A stretch of DNA of 58,291 nt from Bilophila sp964538355 (GCA_964538355.1 CAZIFC010000010.1:1-58291), one strand, 5' to 3'; shown: positions 32,554-41,162, numbered from the stretch's first letter. Program-made: numbers and translations. Notes: a model not told the origin generated them from the sequence alone.

Positions 32554-33987
32554 ATGCCGTCATGGATGTATTTTGTGTTGGCTCTGGCTGGATTGCTGGG
32601 CGGGTATTTCGTGTATGGAGCCATTGTGGAGAAGGTCTTTGGCCCTGATTCCAACCGCCCCACACCCGCGCGCAAGATGGCCGATGGCGTTGACTATGTG
32701 GAAATGAGCCCCACCAAGGTCTTTCTTATCCAGCTCCTGAATATCGCCGGCCTCGGGCCGGTATTCGGCCCGATTCTGGGCGCGCTGTATGGCCCGATAG
32801 CCTTGTTGTGGGTGGTTGTCGGCTGCGTATTCGCCGGTGCCGTACATGACTATTTTTCAGGTATGCTTTCAGTGCGCTATAACGGCAGGTCCGTACCGGA
32901 TATCGTCGGCTACAACCTTGGCGGCATGATCAAGAAGCTGATGCGTGTGTTCGCCGTGGTCCTGCTGATTCTGGTGGGCGTGGTCTTCGTGGCTGGCCCT
33001 GCCGGTTTGCTTGCCCACCTGACGGGGATGAACAGCATGATTTTTGTGGCGATCATCTTCGCCTACTATTTCCTTGCCACCATCCTTCCCGTAGACAAGA
33101 TCATCGGCCGGGTATACCCCTTCTTCGCCGTGTTGCTGGTGTTCATGGCGGTGGGCCTGTTGGCGGCCCTGGTTTTCAAGGGCTATACCTTCTACAACAA
33201 TATCGAATGGACCATGCACAGCCCGTCCGGGCTTCCCGCCTGGCCCCTGGTGTTCATCACCATTGCTTGCGGTGCCTGCTCCGGTTTCCACGCCACGCAG
33301 TCTCCGTTGATGGCCCGCTGCATCAACAATGAACGGCATGGCCGCAAGATTTTCTACGGTGCGATGATTGCTGAAGGCGTCATCGGGCTTATCTGGGTGA
33401 CTCTCGGCATGTCTTTCTATTCCGACAGTGCCGCCCTTGCCGCCGCCCTTGGCCCCAAGGGAAACGCCGCGCTGGTTGTCAACAATATTTCCGTTGAGCT
33501 TCTTGGGGTATTCGGCGGCGCACTTGCCGTCCTCGGGGTTGTGATTCTTCCCGTCACCTCCGGCGATACGGCCTTCCGAGCCGCCCGCCTGACCATTGCC
33601 GACGCACTCGGCTTTGACCAGCGGCCCAACAAGAACCGGCTGATGCTCGCCGTCCCGCTGTTTGTGGTGGGTGTTGCGCTGAACTTCATTCCGTTCCAGA
33701 TGCTGTGGCGTTACTTCGGCTTTGCGAATCAGGCTCTTGCCGCCATCGTGCTGTGGTCCGCCGCCGCGTATCTGATGCACCGCGGCAAGTGCCATTGGAT
33801 TGCCTCCGTGCCCGCCATGTTCATGACGGCCGTGAGTGCGGTGTATATCTGCTTTGAAAAGAACATGGGCTTTGGCATGAGCTACGAAATGTCCAACATT
33901 GTGGGCATTGTTGTCACGGTCATCTGCTTCGTGCTGCTGGTGACCAGAGGCCGCAAGATTCAGCCTGACGACGACATGAGCGTGTAA
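32554..33987 (+). CDS. Carbon starvation protein CstA-family transporter
   Basis: The 477-residue inner-membrane protein has about twelve hydrophobic helices. The N-terminal CstA signature is visible: KVFLIQLLNIAGLGPVFGPILGALYGPIALLWVVVGCVFAGAVHDYFSGMLSVR. ACSGFHATQSPLMARCINNE and PVTSGDTAFRAARL are further conserved blocks. CstA-type carriers import peptides or pyruvate; E. coli CstA has about 700 residues, and this is the shorter type without the long C-terminal part. The start at 32554 has GGGGGGAAAA just before it; frames upstream lack homology. Substrate cannot be fixed from sequence. Confidence 0.88.
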   Translation: MPSWMYFVLALAGLLGGYFVYGAIVEKVFGPDSNRPTPARKMADGVDYVEMSPTKVFLIQLLNIAGLGPVFGPILGALYGPIALLWVVVGCVFAGAVHDYFSGMLSVRYNGRSVPDIVGYNLGGMIKKLMRVFAVVLLILVGVVFVAGPAGLLAHLTGMNSMIFVAIIFAYYFLATILPVDKIIGRVYPFFAVLLVFMAVGLLAALVFKGYTFYNNIEWTMHSPSGLPAWPLVFITIACGACSGFHATQSPLMARCINNERHGRKIFYGAMIAEGVIGLIWVTLGMSFYSDSAALAAALGPKGNAALVVNNISVELLGVFGGALAVLGVVILPVTSGDTAFRAARLTIADALGFDQRPNKNRLMLAVPLFVVGVALNFIPFQMLWRYFGFANQALAAIVLWSAAAYLMHRGKCHWIASVPAMFMTAVSAVYICFEKNMGFGMSYEMSNIVGIVVTVICFVLLVTRGRKIQPDDDMSV

Positions 33988-34030
33988 GGAGTCCCCCTGC
34001 CGGGATGTAAGACTCCCGAGATAAGGGCAA

Positions 34031-34058
34031 TTGCTTTTTTATCTGTTCAGCTTATAGT
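34031..34058 (+). promoter_or_regulatory. Probable promoter of the MATE gene
   Basis: TTGCTT (34031-34036) and TATAGT (34053-34058) are 16 bp apart. The predicted start point lands at the foot of the hairpin at 34066-34093. Confidence 0.5.
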
Positions 34059-34065
34059 CTGGCGG

Positions 34066-34093
34066 CCCTCCCCGGGACAGTTTCCGGGGAGGG
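34066..34093 (+). other. Hairpin at start of MATE leader or terminator of CstA gene
   Basis: CCCTCCCCGG (34066-34075) pairs with CCGGGGAGGG (34084-34093), 10 bp. A pyrimidine run follows after a few bases. It can be the terminator of the CstA-family gene or a 5' hairpin on the MATE transcript; its overlap with the promoter's start point makes both possible. Confidence 0.55.
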
Positions 34094-34140
34094 TCGTCTG
34101 TCTTTCCCCTTTTTCCTTTTTTCGATGAGTGAGGTTTTCC

Positions 34141-35541
34141 ATGTCCACGAAACGCCGTGCCTATCTAACTGAAATGCGTACCCAGCTGGGGCTTGCCGTG
34201 CCAGCTTTGCTGGCGCAAGTAGCCATGACTTCCATGGGATTCGTGGACATGGTCATGACGGGGCGTGTCGGAGCCGTGGATATGGCGGCGGTGGCACTGG
34301 CTGGTTCGCTCTGGGTTCCGCTCATTCTGTTTGGGCAGGGGCTTTTGCTGGCGGTCACTCCCTGCGTGGCGCAGTTGCGCGGGGCTGGGGCCTCAAGCAG
34401 CCAGGAGCACATGCTGGGCGTCGGGCACACCATGCGGCAGGGGGTCTGGCTGGCCCTTCTGATTTCTGTTCCGCTGATCCTGCTTGTGTATGTCTTGTCC
34501 TTCCAGCTGGAAAGCATGGGTGTTGAAGGAGATCTTGGGCGCATGACCGGCGAGTATCTGCGGGCAATCATCTGGGGTGCGCCCGGGTATCTGCTGTTTG
34601 TGGCCCTGCGCTGCGGCATTGAGGGCATGGCTTTGATGCGGCCTGCGATGTTTGCCGGATTCATGGGGCTGCTGATCAACATTCCGAGCAACTATGTATT
34701 GATTTTCGGCAAGTTCGGCTTTCCTGCCCTTGGCGGGCCGGGAACGGGCGTTGCCACGGCGATTGTCTATTGGGTGATGTTCCTGACGATGGTCGTATAT
34801 GTGTTTCGCCAGCCGCAGATCCGGAAAATGATGTGCTGGGCTGCCTGGGACCGCCCCGACTGGGGGACGCTCCGAAAGCTGATGGGCATTGGTTTTCCCG
34901 GTGCGATGGCGATGCTCTTTGAGGTCACGCTGTTTGCGGCGGTCGCCCTGCTCATCGCGCCTCTTGGGGCCATGCAGGTGGCGGGGCATCAGGTTGCCCT
35001 GAATTTCAGTTCGCTTCTGTTCATGGTTCCCATGTCCATCGGTACGGCGGCGACCATCCGTACGGGGTTTGCCATCGGGCGCAAATCGGTGGAGGCGGTG
35101 CGCGTGGCGAGCCGTTCCTCGTGGATGCTGGCCTGTATGGGTGCGCTGGTGACGGCGGCCATCACCGTTTTGTGGAGGCATCAGATTGCCGCCGTATACA
35201 ATGATGATCCCTTTGTGCTCGGGCTTGCGGCCCACCTGTTGCTGTTTGCCGCCACCTATCAGCTGACGGACGCGGTGCAGGTGGTCAGCGTGGGGATTCT
35301 GCGCGGCTATAACGATACGCGGGCTATCCTCTGCGTGACGCTGGTATCGTATTGGGTGCTGGCCCTTCCGCTCGGATACACGCTCGGGAGAACGGGTTTC
35401 TGGGGAGAACCCATTGGACCGGCAGGGTTCTGGACGGCCTTTATCGTCGGCGTGTCCGTGGCGGCGGTTCTGCTGTTTGCCCGTGTGCTGGTGCTGGAGC
35501 GGCGGCTGCGTTCCGGTTTCGAACGGATCAGGGGCCTGTAG
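34141..35541 (+). CDS. MATE-family multidrug/cation exporter
   Basis: The 466-residue inner-membrane protein has twelve hydrophobic helices in two six-helix halves. The NorM-like opening is LGLAVPALLAQVAMTSMGFVDMVMTGRVGAVDMAAVALAGSLW; the second half begins at about residue 240 (LMGIGFPGAMAMLFEVTLFAAVALL). MATE proteins export drugs and cationic toxins in exchange for Na+ or H+. The ATG at 34141 has GAGG 7 nt upstream. The gene is single, ending in a bidirectional terminator shared with mltG. Confidence 0.9.
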   Translation: MSTKRRAYLTEMRTQLGLAVPALLAQVAMTSMGFVDMVMTGRVGAVDMAAVALAGSLWVPLILFGQGLLLAVTPCVAQLRGAGASSSQEHMLGVGHTMRQGVWLALLISVPLILLVYVLSFQLESMGVEGDLGRMTGEYLRAIIWGAPGYLLFVALRCGIEGMALMRPAMFAGFMGLLINIPSNYVLIFGKFGFPALGGPGTGVATAIVYWVMFLTMVVYVFRQPQIRKMMCWAAWDRPDWGTLRKLMGIGFPGAMAMLFEVTLFAAVALLIAPLGAMQVAGHQVALNFSSLLFMVPMSIGTAATIRTGFAIGRKSVEAVRVASRSSWMLACMGALVTAAITVLWRHQIAAVYNDDPFVLGLAAHLLLFAATYQLTDAVQVVSVGILRGYNDTRAILCVTLVSYWVLALPLGYTLGRTGFWGEPIGPAGFWTAFIVGVSVAAVLLFARVLVLERRLRSGFERIRGL

Positions 35542-35574
35542 GCCCCGCCCGTCCTTGCCTTGCCCCAGAGGTAC

Positions 35575-35606
35575 AAAGAGCCTGAACATCGCGGTTCAGG
35601 CTCTTT
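35575..35606. terminator. Bidirectional terminator between MATE gene and mltG
   Basis: AAAGAGCCTGAAC and GTTCAGGCTCTTT form a 13-bp stem with a 6-nt loop; the A and T ends let it act on both convergent transcripts. Confidence 0.85.
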
Positions 35607-35615
35607 GCGTTGGTG

Positions 35616-36776
35616 CTATTGCTTTTTCTTTTTTGACCAGTATTCCTGTACGGCCCTGTTGTGTTCAGCCAGATTGGTGCTGAAGACGTGGGAGCCGCCG
35701 TCCTCACGGGCTACGAAGTAGATGAAGTCGTGCTTTTCAGGGTTGGCGGCCGCCTTGAGGCAGGCCAGCCCCGGTGAACAGATGGGACCGGGCGGCAGGC
35801 CGGGTTTTTTGTAGGTATTGTATGGGTTGGTTTCGTCGTCGAGATGGCGACGCCGCAGGTTCCCGTCAAAATCCTTGCCGATGCCGTAGGCTGTGGTGGG
35901 GTCGGCTTGCAGGAGCATGTTGCGCTGGAGCCGGTTGGCGTACACCCCCGCCACGCGGCGGCGTTCGGCGGGGACGGCGGTTTCCCGCTCGACGATGGAG
36001 GCCAGCGTTACCAGCCGGCGCACCTCGTCGCGCCCGGAGGCTCCGGGGCGTTTGCCGTTGGGCCAGAGCGGGGCTGTTTTTCTCCAGAACGTGTCGATAA
36101 GCCGCCCGATAACGGATTTGGCCGTCGTTTCATTCAGTTCCAAAGGCCGCATGATCAGGTAGGTATCGGGGAAAAGAAAGCCCTCCGCGCTGTCAAAGGG
36201 AATCCCCCAGTGTCGGAGGAATGCGGGATCATGGATGATTTTGTCAAAGTCCTCAAAGCGGAGCATGTTTGCCGCTTCCAGCCGCTTGCCCACTTCCCAC
36301 CAAGGCAGGCCCTCGGGGATGGTCACCCGGTCGAGCAGGGGAGAGCCGTTGACGAGCTGGTCGATGACCTGCCGGGGCGTCCACCCGGTGTTGATCCGGA
36401 AGCGTCCGGGTTTGAGGGCGTGCGGGATTTTTTGGTAGGTCATCCAGCGGAGCAGGAGGATGAACTTGTCCGCGTCCCGTACCGCGCCTATCCGAACCAG
36501 CTCGGGAGCCAGCGAATGGAGGGAGGTTCCGGGAACGACGGTGACCTCCACATCCTGTGCCGGGTCGGTTCCGGGGCTGTTCAGAAAGTCGTGCGCGAGC
36601 CACCCGGCCCAGCCGCAGGCGAGCAGGATGACGAGCATAAGCCCGAGCAGAAAGCGGAGCCAGAGGCGTTTTTTGGGCTTGCCGGAAGATTGGGAATCTC
36701 CGTTGGGCGGCGTTTCGGGCGTGCCGGGTTCGCCGGGCCTGCCTGTCTTCGGCGTGTTGTCGGAAGTGTCGTGCAT
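35616..36776 (-). CDS. mltG: Endolytic murein transglycosylase MltG
   Basis: MltG (YceG) cuts nascent glycan strands at the inner membrane and helps set peptidoglycan chain length. The 386-residue protein has a Pro/Gly-rich cytoplasmic N-terminus, a single transmembrane helix (about 38-60, LLGLMLVILLACGWAGWLA), a LysM-like segment and the YceG catalytic domain. The catalytic-Glu motif is LASIVERETAVPAERRRVAGVYANRL, followed by LQADPTTAYG, DDETNPYNTYKKPGLPPGPICSPG and FVAREDGGSHVFSTNLAEHN. It lies 11 bp downstream of ruvX in the same operon. Confidence 0.95.
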   Translation of the reverse strand: MHDTSDNTPKTGRPGEPGTPETPPNGDSQSSGKPKKRLWLRFLLGLMLVILLACGWAGWLAHDFLNSPGTDPAQDVEVTVVPGTSLHSLAPELVRIGAVRDADKFILLLRWMTYQKIPHALKPGRFRINTGWTPRQVIDQLVNGSPLLDRVTIPEGLPWWEVGKRLEAANMLRFEDFDKIIHDPAFLRHWGIPFDSAEGFLFPDTYLIMRPLELNETTAKSVIGRLIDTFWRKTAPLWPNGKRPGASGRDEVRRLVTLASIVERETAVPAERRRVAGVYANRLQRNMLLQADPTTAYGIGKDFDGNLRRRHLDDETNPYNTYKKPGLPPGPICSPGLACLKAAANPEKHDFIYFVAREDGGSHVFSTNLAEHNRAVQEYWSKKKKQ

Positions 36777-36787
36777 GGGACGTCCTT

Positions 36788-37237
36788 TTAGGGGCGGTAG
36801 GCTCCGATATCGGCGCGCCGCTGTTTGTCTTCGGATTGTTCGAGAAAGGATTGCAGGATGCGGACGGCGGCCTGCTGATCCAGCACGGCCCGGCCTTTGG
36901 CGGCGGAGCGTCCGGCCTCCCGGAGGTCGCGTTCGGCTTCAAAGCTGCTCAGGGCCTCTTCCATCCAGAAAAGCGGAAGCGGGGTTCGTCTGGCAAGGCT
37001 CTTGGCGAAGTTTCGGGCCTGCCGGGTGGTCAGGGTTTCCTCTCCGTCAAGGTCGATGGGCAGCCCGATGACAATGGCGTCCGGGGCTTCGGCTTCGATA
37101 AGGGCCAGCAATTCCGCAAAAAAGCCGTCTCGGGTACGCATGAGTATGGTCGTGCGCGGAAAGGCCATGCGGCCCCCGGCATCGGAGACGGCGATACCGG
37201 TGCGTTTTTGTCCGTAGTCTATGGCGATGTATTTCAT
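36788..37237 (-). CDS. ruvX: Putative pre-16S rRNA nuclease / Holliday junction resolvase RuvX (YqgF)
   Basis: The 149-residue RNase H-fold protein starts MKYIAIDYGQKRTGIAVSD, with the catalytic Asp7 in IDYGxKRTG. VIGLPIDLDGEE holds a second region, and the C-terminal KGRAVLDQQAAVRILQSFLE holds the last acidic residue. YqgF/RuvX matures 16S rRNA 5' ends in E. coli and has been proposed as a resolvase. It is the first gene of a ruvX-mltG pair and is divergent from the nitroreductase. Confidence 0.93.
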   Translation of the reverse strand: MKYIAIDYGQKRTGIAVSDAGGRMAFPRTTILMRTRDGFFAELLALIEAEAPDAIVIGLPIDLDGEETLTTRQARNFAKSLARRTPLPLFWMEEALSSFEAERDLREAGRSAAKGRAVLDQQAAVRILQSFLEQSEDKQRRADIGAYRP

Positions 37238-37407
37238 CAGGGCGTCCTTTTCAGCAAAACATTCCCGGTGGCGGGAAGAGCGGGATTGCTCCTGCGGTTT
37301 GGCGGAGACTAGCCTGAGCCTCGCCGGGACGCAAGCGGGCCGTTGTGGTACGTTGTTGCAGGTGCTAGTGGAAAGAAGGTTTTTTCACCCCAACCCAGGA
37401 GACGCTC

Positions 37408-37989
37408 ATGGATTTTCTTGAACTGGTGACCAAGGCTCGAACCTGCCGCCGTTTTTGTGAAGCCGAAGGCCTGCCTGCCGGTACGCTGGAGTGGCTTGTC
37501 TCGTGTGCACGGGCAACGCCCTGTGCGGGCAATGCGCAGGCTCTCCGCTTTGCGGCGGCACAGTCGCCCGAAGCCTGCGCCGCGGTGTTTCCGGCCCTGA
37601 AGTGGGCGGGCATGCTGCCGGACTGGGACGGGCCGGAAGCGGGAGAACGTCCCGCCGGGTATCTGGTCGTCCTCGGCGAGGCAGGGGCACGGGCAAAGCT
37701 GAATGCCATTGATGCGGGCATTGCCGTGCAGACCATCCAGCTTGCCGCTGTGACGCGGGATCTCGGATGCTGCATTTTCCTTTCCTTCGATCCCCGCGCC
37801 ATCCGCGAGGCATTGGACATTCCCGAAAGCCTTGAGCCGCTGCTGGTGCTGGCCCTTGGTGTCCAGAAGGAAATCCGCTGCCTTGAACCCATGAACGGGG
37901 AAGGCTCCGTGAAGTACTGGCGCGACGCGCAGGGCGTGCACCATGTGCCCAAGCGTCCTCTTGAGGATCTGCTGATCATCAGGAAATAA
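37408..37989 (+). CDS. Nitroreductase-family flavoprotein
   Basis: The 193-residue protein has the FMN-binding nitroreductase fold: LVTKARTCRRFCEAEGLP at the N-terminus (phosphate contact), ARATPCAGNAQALRFA, and the dimer region DAGIAVQTIQLAAVTRDLGCCIFLSFDPRAIRE, ending in KRPLEDLLIIRK. Such enzymes reduce nitro, quinone or enone compounds with NAD(P)H; substrate unknown. It is single and lies just upstream of the TPP riboswitch operon, with no obvious link to thiamine. Confidence 0.88.
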   Translation: MDFLELVTKARTCRRFCEAEGLPAGTLEWLVSCARATPCAGNAQALRFAAAQSPEACAAVFPALKWAGMLPDWDGPEAGERPAGYLVVLGEAGARAKLNAIDAGIAVQTIQLAAVTRDLGCCIFLSFDPRAIREALDIPESLEPLLVLALGVQKEIRCLEPMNGEGSVKYWRDAQGVHHVPKRPLEDLLIIRK

Positions 37990-38009
37990 CAGGAAGAAGC
38001 GCGGCAGGC

Positions 38010-38038
38010 TTTACAGAATCAGGCCCGCTCGCTATAGT
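38010..38038 (+). promoter_or_regulatory. Promoter of the thiSGHF operon
   Basis: TTTACA (38010-38015) and TATAGT (38033-38038) have the ideal 17-bp spacer. The start point would be about 38045, right at the 5' end of the TPP riboswitch. Confidence 0.75.
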
Positions 38039-38042
38039 CCTG

Positions 38043-38130
38043 TGAGCTGGGGGAGCCTGTACGGGCTGAGAGTGGGTTTTGTCCCAGACCCTTGGAACCT
38101 GAAGCAGTTGGTACTGCCGTAGGGAAGCGT
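38043..38130 (+). promoter_or_regulatory. TPP riboswitch (THI element)
   Basis: The conserved blocks are present in order: GGGGAGCC, GGGCTGAGAG, ACCCTTGGAACCTGA, and CCGTAGGGAAG. TPP binding closes P1/P2-P4 and permits the downstream terminator to form, shutting off thiazole synthesis genes. Confidence 0.97.
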
Positions 38131-38147
38131 CATCATGCCTGATCCTG

Positions 38148-38176
38148 AACGCCCGTCCCTTGCGACGGGCGTTTTT
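38148..38176 (+). terminator. Attenuator terminator of the TPP riboswitch
   Basis: AACGCCCGTC pairs with GACGGGCGTT, followed by TTTTT, 18 bases after the riboswitch and 32 bp before the thiS ATG. Confidence 0.9.
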
Positions 38177-38207
38177 GGTAAACGGCCCAAAACCTCACGA
38201 GGCTTTC

Positions 38208-38408
38208 ATGGACATCACCGTAAACGGGAAAGAGACCGTCTGTGCGGAAGAGGCCAGCCTGCTTGACCTTATCCGTCAGCTTGGCCTTTCTCCCGAAAAG
38301 ATTGTGGTGGAGCTGAACAGGGACATCGTACCCGCGGGCGCGTTCGCCAGGACCACGCTGCACGACGGGGATATGGTCGAACTGCTGCAGTTTGTCGGCG
38401 GCGGTTGA
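38208..38408 (+). CDS. thiS: Sulfur carrier protein ThiS
   Basis: The 66-residue ubiquitin-like protein (MDITVNGKETVCAEEASLLDLIRQLGLSPEKIVVELN) ends with the required Gly-Gly. Its C-terminus is adenylated by ThiF and then carries a thiocarboxylate as sulfur donor for the thiazole ring. GAGG lies 5 nt before the ATG at 38208. First gene after the riboswitch terminator. Confidence 0.95.
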   Translation: MDITVNGKETVCAEEASLLDLIRQLGLSPEKIVVELNRDIVPAGAFARTTLHDGDMVELLQFVGGG

Positions 38409-38535
38409 TTTCGCCGGGCATTGCTGCGGCAACAGGTCCGGCTGGCATGGCTCCCTGCCGTCGGAATGGCTTTCGGAGCATCATCTGGGGCTTGCCCCTC
38501 TTTTTCCGAGTGAGCGCACTCAAGGACAGATAGAA

Positions 38536-39327
38536 ATGAATACGGATGCATTGGTCATCGGCGGCGTGGAACTGCACAGCCGCCTGTTCATCGGCACGGG
38601 AAAGTATGGTTCCGACAGCCTGATTCCTGCGGTTGCTGCGGCGTCCGGAGCTGAAGTCATCACCGTGGCCCTGCGCCGTGTGGATCTTGGCAATGCAAAG
38701 GACAACGTACTGAGCCATATCCCCGGCACGCTCCGCCTGCTGCCGAACACCTCCGGAGCCAGAACCGCCGAGGAAGCCGTCCGTATCGCCCGCCTTGCCC
38801 GCGCCGCCGGCTGCGGAGACTGGATCAAGATCGAGGTCATTTCCGATACCCGCCACCTGCTCCCCGACGGCTATGAAACCGCCAAGGCAACGGAACAGCT
38901 TGCCAAGGAGGGCTTTACCGTCCTTCCGTATATGAACCCCGATCTGTATGTGGCCCGCGACCTCGTGAACGCCGGAGCCGCCGCCGTGATGCCGCTGGGT
39001 GCGCCCATCGGCACCAACCGCGGGCTGCAGACCAGAGAAATGATACGGATTCTTATCGAGGAAATCAGCCTGCCCATCGTGGTGGACGCGGGCATCGGCA
39101 AGCCGTCGCAGGCCTGCGAAGCCATGGAAATGGGTGCGGCGGCCTGTCTGGTGAACACCGCCATCGCTACGGCGGGCGATCCGGTTCGTATGGCGTCCGC
39201 GTTCGGTGAGGCCGTGCGTGCGGGGCGCAACGCCTTTCTCGCCAAGACAGGCCCGGTGCTGACGGGCTGTGCCGAGGCCTCTTCGCCGCTGACCGGATTC
39301 CTCGGCGATGCTGGAGCCGCATCATGA
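38536..39327 (+). CDS. thiG: Thiazole synthase ThiG
   Basis: ThiG condenses deoxyxylulose-5-phosphate, dehydroglycine (from ThiH) and ThiS-thiocarboxylate into the thiazole phosphate. The 263-residue TIM barrel contains LFIGTGKYGSDSLIPAVAAASGAEVITVALRRVD, NTSGARTAEEAVRIARLAR, KIEVISDTRHLLPD and PLGAPIGTNRGLQTREMIRILIEE. Start 38536 (MNTDALVIGG) is chosen because sequence before it has no homology. It lies 127 bp after thiS and overlaps thiH by ATGA. Confidence 0.95.
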   Translation: MNTDALVIGGVELHSRLFIGTGKYGSDSLIPAVAAASGAEVITVALRRVDLGNAKDNVLSHIPGTLRLLPNTSGARTAEEAVRIARLARAAGCGDWIKIEVISDTRHLLPDGYETAKATEQLAKEGFTVLPYMNPDLYVARDLVNAGAAAVMPLGAPIGTNRGLQTREMIRILIEEISLPIVVDAGIGKPSQACEAMEMGAAACLVNTAIATAGDPVRMASAFGEAVRAGRNAFLAKTGPVLTGCAEASSPLTGFLGDAGAAS

Positions 39328-40475
39328 GCCGCCTGTTTTCCGATGTGCTGCCCGAATGGTCGCTGGACGACGTGGCCTCGGGGCTGGCTTCCGCTTCGGA
39401 AACCGATGTCCTGCGGGCGTTGGAGCTGGCGGAGAATGGCCGGAGCCTTTCGGCGATGGATTTCATGGCCCTGCTGTCGCCTGCCGCCGCACCGCATCTT
39501 GAGCGCATGGCCCGTATCGGGCGCGATGTGACCATCAGGCAGTTTGGGCGAGCCATACAGCTGTTCACGCCGCTGTATCTCGCCAACTACTGCACCAACC
39601 AGTGCGTGTACTGCGGGTTCAACACCAAGAACCACATCCACCGCTCCATGCTGACGATGGACGAGGTCGAGGCGGAGGGCAGGGTGATCGCCGCGACCGG
39701 GCTGCGGAACATCCTCCTCTTGACCGGCGACGCGCCGAAGCTGACCGGGCCGGAGTATATCGCCGAGGCCGCCCGGCGTTTGCGGCCCTATTTCCCGAGC
39801 ATCGGCGTGGAAGTCTATTCCATGTCCGAGGACGAGTACCGGATGCTGGTGGATGCGGGCGTGGATTCGTTCACCATGTTTCAGGAAACCTACAACGAGG
39901 AACTGTATCTGCGCCTGCACCCGGCAGGGCCGAAGCGTGACTACCGTTTCCGCCTCAACGCGCCGGATCGTGCGGCTCGGGCAGGGATGCGCTCGGTCAA
40001 TGTGGGTGCGCTGCTCGGGCTGGACCAGTGGCAGCGCGACGCCTTTTACACCGGCCTGCACGCGAACTGGATTCAGAAGACGTATCCGGGCGTTGATGTC
40101 GCCGTGTCTGCGCCGCGCATGTGCCCGCACGAGGGTTCCTTCAATGACATCCACCCGGCTTCCGAAAGGGATCTGGTGCAGTACATTCAGGCTTTGCGGC
40201 TGTATCTGCCTTCTGCCGGAATCACGCTGTCCACACGCGAGCGGCCCTTCCTGCGCGACAGGCTCATCGGACTGGGGATCACCAAGATTTCGGCGGGAGT
40301 CTCTACCGCCGTGGGCGGCCATGCCCACGAGCAGCACGACACCGCACAGTTCGAGATTGCCGATGCCCGCGATATGGATCAGATGATCGCCGCCATCGAG
40401 AAGCAGGGCTATCAGCCCGTGTGCAAGAGCTGGGAGCCGCTTGATGCGGCCTATGCCTGCGGCAGGTCGGCGTAA
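39324..40475 (+). CDS. thiH: 2-iminoacetate synthase ThiH (radical SAM)
   Basis: ThiH splits tyrosine into dehydroglycine and p-cresol in anaerobes, the glycine source for thiazole. The 383-residue radical-SAM protein has the cluster motif C-x3-C-x2-C (NYCTNQCVYCGFNTKN), the LTGDAPKLTGPEYI and GVEVYSMSEDEYRMLVDAGVDS blocks, and the C-terminal HEQHDTAQFEIADARDMDQM. Oxygen sensitivity and use of Tyr fit a strict anaerobe. It overlaps thiG by 4 bp. Confidence 0.95.
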   Translation: MSRLFSDVLPEWSLDDVASGLASASETDVLRALELAENGRSLSAMDFMALLSPAAAPHLERMARIGRDVTIRQFGRAIQLFTPLYLANYCTNQCVYCGFNTKNHIHRSMLTMDEVEAEGRVIAATGLRNILLLTGDAPKLTGPEYIAEAARRLRPYFPSIGVEVYSMSEDEYRMLVDAGVDSFTMFQETYNEELYLRLHPAGPKRDYRFRLNAPDRAARAGMRSVNVGALLGLDQWQRDAFYTGLHANWIQKTYPGVDVAVSAPRMCPHEGSFNDIHPASERDLVQYIQALRLYLPSAGITLSTRERPFLRDRLIGLGITKISAGVSTAVGGHAHEQHDTAQFEIADARDMDQMIAAIEKQGYQPVCKSWEPLDAAYACGRSA

Positions 40476-40498
40476 GCCCGCAAGAAAGGGGAAGTGCC

Positions 40499-41125
40499 GT
40501 GGAACCTTTTGGCTGGGATGCCGTACTGGAAAGCCACCTTTCGGAAGCGCAGCGCAGCAGGCTGGCTTCCGTGCGGATAGGCATGATCGGGGCCGGAGGG
40601 CTGGGGTCCAACTGCGCGGTTTTTCTGGTTCGCAGCGGCATCCGGCGGCTTGCGATTGCGGATCACGATGTGGTGTCCCTGTCCAACCTGAATCGGCAGC
40701 ATTTTTTCCCTCGGCATCTGGGGATGCCCAAGGTGGAGGCTCTCGGGGAAATGCTCCGCGAGCTGAACCCTGAGGTTGAGCTGCGCCTTGAGCAGAGGCG
40801 GCTTGAGGGTGCGGATGCGTCCACGGCCTTTGCTGGCTGTGATGTGGTGGTTGAGGCGGTGGATGATCCGCAGGCCAAGAAAGAGCTTGTCGAGGCTCTG
40901 CTGCTGGCAGGGCATCGCGTGGTTTCCGCCTCCGGCATGGCGGGCTGGGGCGGGCCGCCGATGACGGCCCGCAGCTTTGGGAGCCGCCTTGTCGTCGTGG
41001 GGGATCATGCCAGCGAGGTAGGCCCCGGCATGCCTCCGCTCGCGCCCCGGGTCGTCATGGCGGCGGCGATGGAAGCCGATGCGGTACTCGAGATGGTTTT
41101 GGGAAGGCAGGCAACCCGGCCCTGA
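40499..41125 (+). CDS. thiF: ThiS adenylyltransferase ThiF (short form)
   Basis: The 208-residue E1-like protein has the nucleotide loop IGMIGAGGLGSNCAVFL and the adenylation DDxQ/R-type region LSNLNRQHFFPRHLGMPKVEALGEML. It adenylates the ThiS C-terminus. It has no paired zinc cysteines, and the cysteine used for the ThiF-ThiS acyl disulfide in E. coli is not evident, so sulfur transfer may use another donor. The start is GTG 40499 with AAGGGGAAG upstream. It ends the thiSGHF operon and is followed by two hairpin terminators. thiC and thiE are not here (thiE at 25.9 kb). Confidence 0.9.
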   Translation: MEPFGWDAVLESHLSEAQRSRLASVRIGMIGAGGLGSNCAVFLVRSGIRRLAIADHDVVSLSNLNRQHFFPRHLGMPKVEALGEMLRELNPEVELRLEQRRLEGADASTAFAGCDVVVEAVDDPQAKKELVEALLLAGHRVVSASGMAGWGGPPMTARSFGSRLVVVGDHASEVGPGMPPLAPRVVMAAAMEADAVLEMVLGRQATRP

Positions 41126-41162
41126 CGTCGTTTTGCGGCCCGGCTTGTGCGGGCACGTTGTG

